8,393 nucleotides of DNA, taken from NCBI GenBank assembly GCA_015232165.1, contig JADGAE010000042.1, positions 1 through 8,393 of the forward strand, in the 5' to 3' direction. The position numbers and the translations under genes are program-made. The notes below the pieces were generated by a model. The model ran no database searches and was not told where the DNA came from. It saw nothing but the letters and a program-made list of their open reading frames with translations. Origin of the DNA: Nitrospirota bacterium. Its GTDB lineage: Bacteria; Nitrospirota; Thermodesulfovibrionia; Thermodesulfovibrionales; Magnetobacteriaceae. Positions 6,834-8,393 of the stretch are shown here, one piece after another (the first letter of the stretch is position 1; every line of letters starts with the position of its first letter).

Positions 6834-8393
6834 TTAGGAATTCTTAATCTTTATCGTATCATCGTCTTTGTTGTCACCGGTTGGCTCTTTGTCGTTTAGC
6901 GGGATGTCCATCTGCAGTGTCTTGTCAAGTTTGTCATCGATATCCAGGTCAAGTCCTGCGTCTTCCGTACAAAGCCCTGAACCTTCCGTCTGAAACTGCT
7001 TGAATTCATTTAAGTCACCGGGCAGGCTTTCAATGGAAGAGAAGGAGAAGTCATCGTCATCAACAATATCCAGGCCCTCATCGTCGCTGAGATCATAGAC
7101 TTCCCCTTCCTTGTAGTCATCCAGGGACAAAGCGTCCGAATAGTGGTCTGATTGCGGTCTGACATCTATATCATCGGCATCCTTTCCGGGTTGTATCTTT
7201 TGGCCAAATACTGCCGTTTTTTCCTCGTCGCCAAAAGACTGGACGGGCTCATACTTTAACGCGGCATCAAGGTCGTCACTGCCCAAAGACAGTCCGGCAT
7301 CATACTTTAGCTCAACATCAAGGTCGTCACCTCCAATTTCTATCCGGAGGCCCTCGGCATAATCTATATCGTCATCATGTTCCAACTCAATGCTCTCATG
7401 CTCTACGGCCAATTGGCAGACGTCTAATTCGCTCTTATTGCCTGCCAACATAGTGGGCACCTCGGCATCATCGAGTTCGTCAACCCCTTCCGTGACGCTC
7501 TCAGGCTGCAAGTCGTCAGTCTTTTCAGAGACATAATCAGAGGTATACGTTGGCGCCTCACTCTCGTCAAACTCAATATCCATCGCCCCCAACAACGCCT
7601 CTTCACCCTCAACGCCATCTATCTCCAGCTCTCCCTTGTCTAAGACCAATTCAGAGTCTGCATCAATCGCCAAATCACCCGCGTCTATCTCCAGCCCCAT
7701 ATCGGCTTGAACTCCCTCTGTCTCCATACCACCGCCATCACTGCCGGTGTCATCAATCTCTAAGGCAACACCCTCATCCCCCTCTATCTCAAGGTCAATG
7801 TCTAACTCACCCGATAGCTCCTCTGTCTCCAGGTCCTCTGCCTCTTGCGGTTGCCCCTCTTGCAGGTTCAGCTCCATCGCCGGTTCAATCTCCGGTTCAA
7901 TCTCCGGCCCCCCTACCTCCGGTGCGGAGAGATCGATGCCGCTATAATCCAGCGTAATATCATCTACGGCACCAAGGTCCTCTTGCATATCAAAGTCAAT
8001 CTCTATATCACCATCCAGATCAACATCAAAGTCCACTGGGGGTTCTATCTCCGCCTCATCCGTTGCGCTTTGTCGGGCAGTGCCGGAGCCATAGACCACC
8101 GTAATATCTTTCGAGGCACCCGGAGGGTTATCCAGATCGAGGCCTTCAATCTCCATCTGATCATTATCAATGATTAGCTCTGACAATTCCGTTATCTCGG
8201 CCTCGAAATCGCCGTCCATGCCCGGGTCCGCCACCGGTTTTTCATCAAGTACGCGTTTGATTATTCCCACGTTGCCCGTGTTTAAGACCAACGTAGGGTC
8301 CTCCCACTGTTCCTGCTCAATCGCAAACTCTATCTCACCCTCCGGGATGTATTCTTCTTTTGGACCCTCGGACTTAAACTCATCCTCGTGGGG
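6834..8393 (-). CDS. Highly acidic low-complexity protein, 5'-truncated by window edge
   Basis: I do not recognise a family. The reading frame is open to the right edge, giving 519 C-terminal residues before a TAA stop. The TTG at 8289-8291 is very unlikely to be the start, because the 34 codons upstream of it are equally acidic and stop-free. About one residue in three is Asp or Glu, often alternating with Ile, Leu or Val (for example ELDIDLEIEGDEG). There are no evident membrane segments and only two Cys. Degenerate internal repeats are visible: SELIIDNDQMEIEGLD resembles SELVLDKGELEIDGVE, and three roughly 17-residue units lie at 7206-7361. The tail is less acidic and ends TIKIKNS. This looks like a disordered or repeat-built acidic region, perhaps attached to a folded domain encoded outside the window. 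No terminator is visible in the 43 bp before the next gene, so co-transcription with the nitroreductase is plausible. The coding call is strong; function is unknown. Confidence 0.85.
   Translation of the reverse strand, partial: PHEDEFKSEGPKEEYIPEGEIEFAIEQEQWEDPTLVLNTGNVGIIKRVLDEKPVADPGMDGDFEAEITELSELIIDNDQMEIEGLDLDNPPGASKDITVVYGSGTARQSATDEAEIEPPVDFDVDLDGDIEIDFDMQEDLGAVDDITLDYSGIDLSAPEVGGPEIEPEIEPAMELNLQEGQPQEAEDLETEELSGELDIDLEIEGDEGVALEIDDTGSDGGGMETEGVQADMGLEIDAGDLAIDADSELVLDKGELEIDGVEGEEALLGAMDIEFDESEAPTYTSDYVSEKTDDLQPESVTEGVDELDDAEVPTMLAGNKSELDVCQLAVEHESIELEHDDDIDYAEGLRIEIGGDDLDVELKYDAGLSLGSDDLDAALKYEPVQSFGDEEKTAVFGQKIQPGKDADDIDVRPQSDHYSDALSLDDYKEGEVYDLSDDEGLDIVDDDDFSFSSIESLPGDLNEFKQFQTEGSGLCTEDAGLDLDIDDKLDKTLQMDIPLNDKEPTGDNKDDDTIKIKNS
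7206..7361 (-). repeat. Three degenerate ~17-residue tandem units in the acidic protein
   Basis: In protein order the units begin YAEGLRIEIGGDDLDVELK, YDAGLSLGSDDLDAALK and YEPVQSFGDEEKTAVF. At DNA level the last two are a 51 bp period: CATACTTTA starts at 7250 and again at 7301, and both copies share CATCAAGGTCGTCAC. The repeats keep the reading frame, consistent with growth of the coding region by in-frame duplication. Confidence 0.7.
7881..7904 (-). repeat. Perfect 12-bp tandem duplication, in frame
   Basis: CGGTTCAATCTC occurs twice back to back on the plus strand and is followed by CGG. On the coding (minus) strand it gives repeated Glu-Ile-Glu-Pro (PEIEPEIEP). It is a short slippage-type repeat inside the acidic protein gene, a multiple of three in length. 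Confidence 0.75.

Noticed and set aside
7550..7957. Plus-strand proline/histidine-rich open frame of 135 residues
   Set aside because: It is the antisense image of the Glu/Asp/Ile-rich acidic gene. Its composition is explained by complementing GAG/GAT codons, and it has no ribosome-binding site.
6834..8291. TTG at 8289-8291 as the start of the acidic protein
   Set aside because: The same frame continues without a stop for 34 more acidic codons to the window edge, so the gene is truncated rather than starting here.
1..8393. CRISPR array, tRNA, rRNA, phage or defence genes
   Set aside because: No regularly spaced direct repeats, no tRNA-like cloverleaf and no recombinase or nuclease reading frame were seen on either strand.

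Overview
This 8.4 kb window is a bacterial segment in which every supported gene lies on the minus strand, so transcription runs from high to low coordinates. Its core is a type IV pilus regulatory and assembly cluster: pilC (inner-membrane platform), pilS (six-TM sensor kinase) and pilR (sigma54-dependent response regulator). A fourth gene, a soluble PAS-GAF histidine kinase, follows. The order pilC-pilS-pilR resembles Geobacter, Myxococcus and other Desulfobacterota, Myxococcota and Nitrospirota. Base composition is intermediate. Short palindromic repeats with SCLRRND-type translations sit between genes. I lean towards Nitrospirota or a deltaproteobacterial relative, but this is inference from gene order and style, not a marker gene.

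Layout in transcription order: (1) 8393-6834, the 3' part of a very acidic, low-complexity protein whose start lies beyond the right edge. (2) 6790-6176, a nitroreductase-family flavoprotein resembling RdxA/NfsB. (3) 6175-5953, a 223 bp intergenic gap filled mostly by a ~158 bp palindromic MITE-like element, with a good sigma70-type promoter at its pilC-side edge. (4) 5952-4846 pilC. (5) 4838-3246 pilS, starting at TTG 7 nt after pilC. (6) 3265-1880 pilR, overlapping pilS by 20 nt. (7) 1893-136, the PAS-GAF-histidine kinase, overlapping pilR by 14 nt. (8) 135-1, a short spacer with a second copy of one end of the MITE-like element and, at the very edge, a strong Shine-Dalgarno sequence that predicts another minus-strand gene just outside.

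PilC would act with the assembly ATPase to polymerise pilin. PilS probably phosphorylates PilR, which with sigma54 RNA polymerase would activate pilin or other promoters outside this window. The translationally coupled second kinase is the least ordinary member. It is cytoplasmic, carries a Cys/His-rich GAF domain and has no regulator of its own in view, so it may be a second input into PilR. I did not find a wholly new system. The best leads are this extra kinase, the MITE-like element beside the pilC promoter, and the acidic protein.
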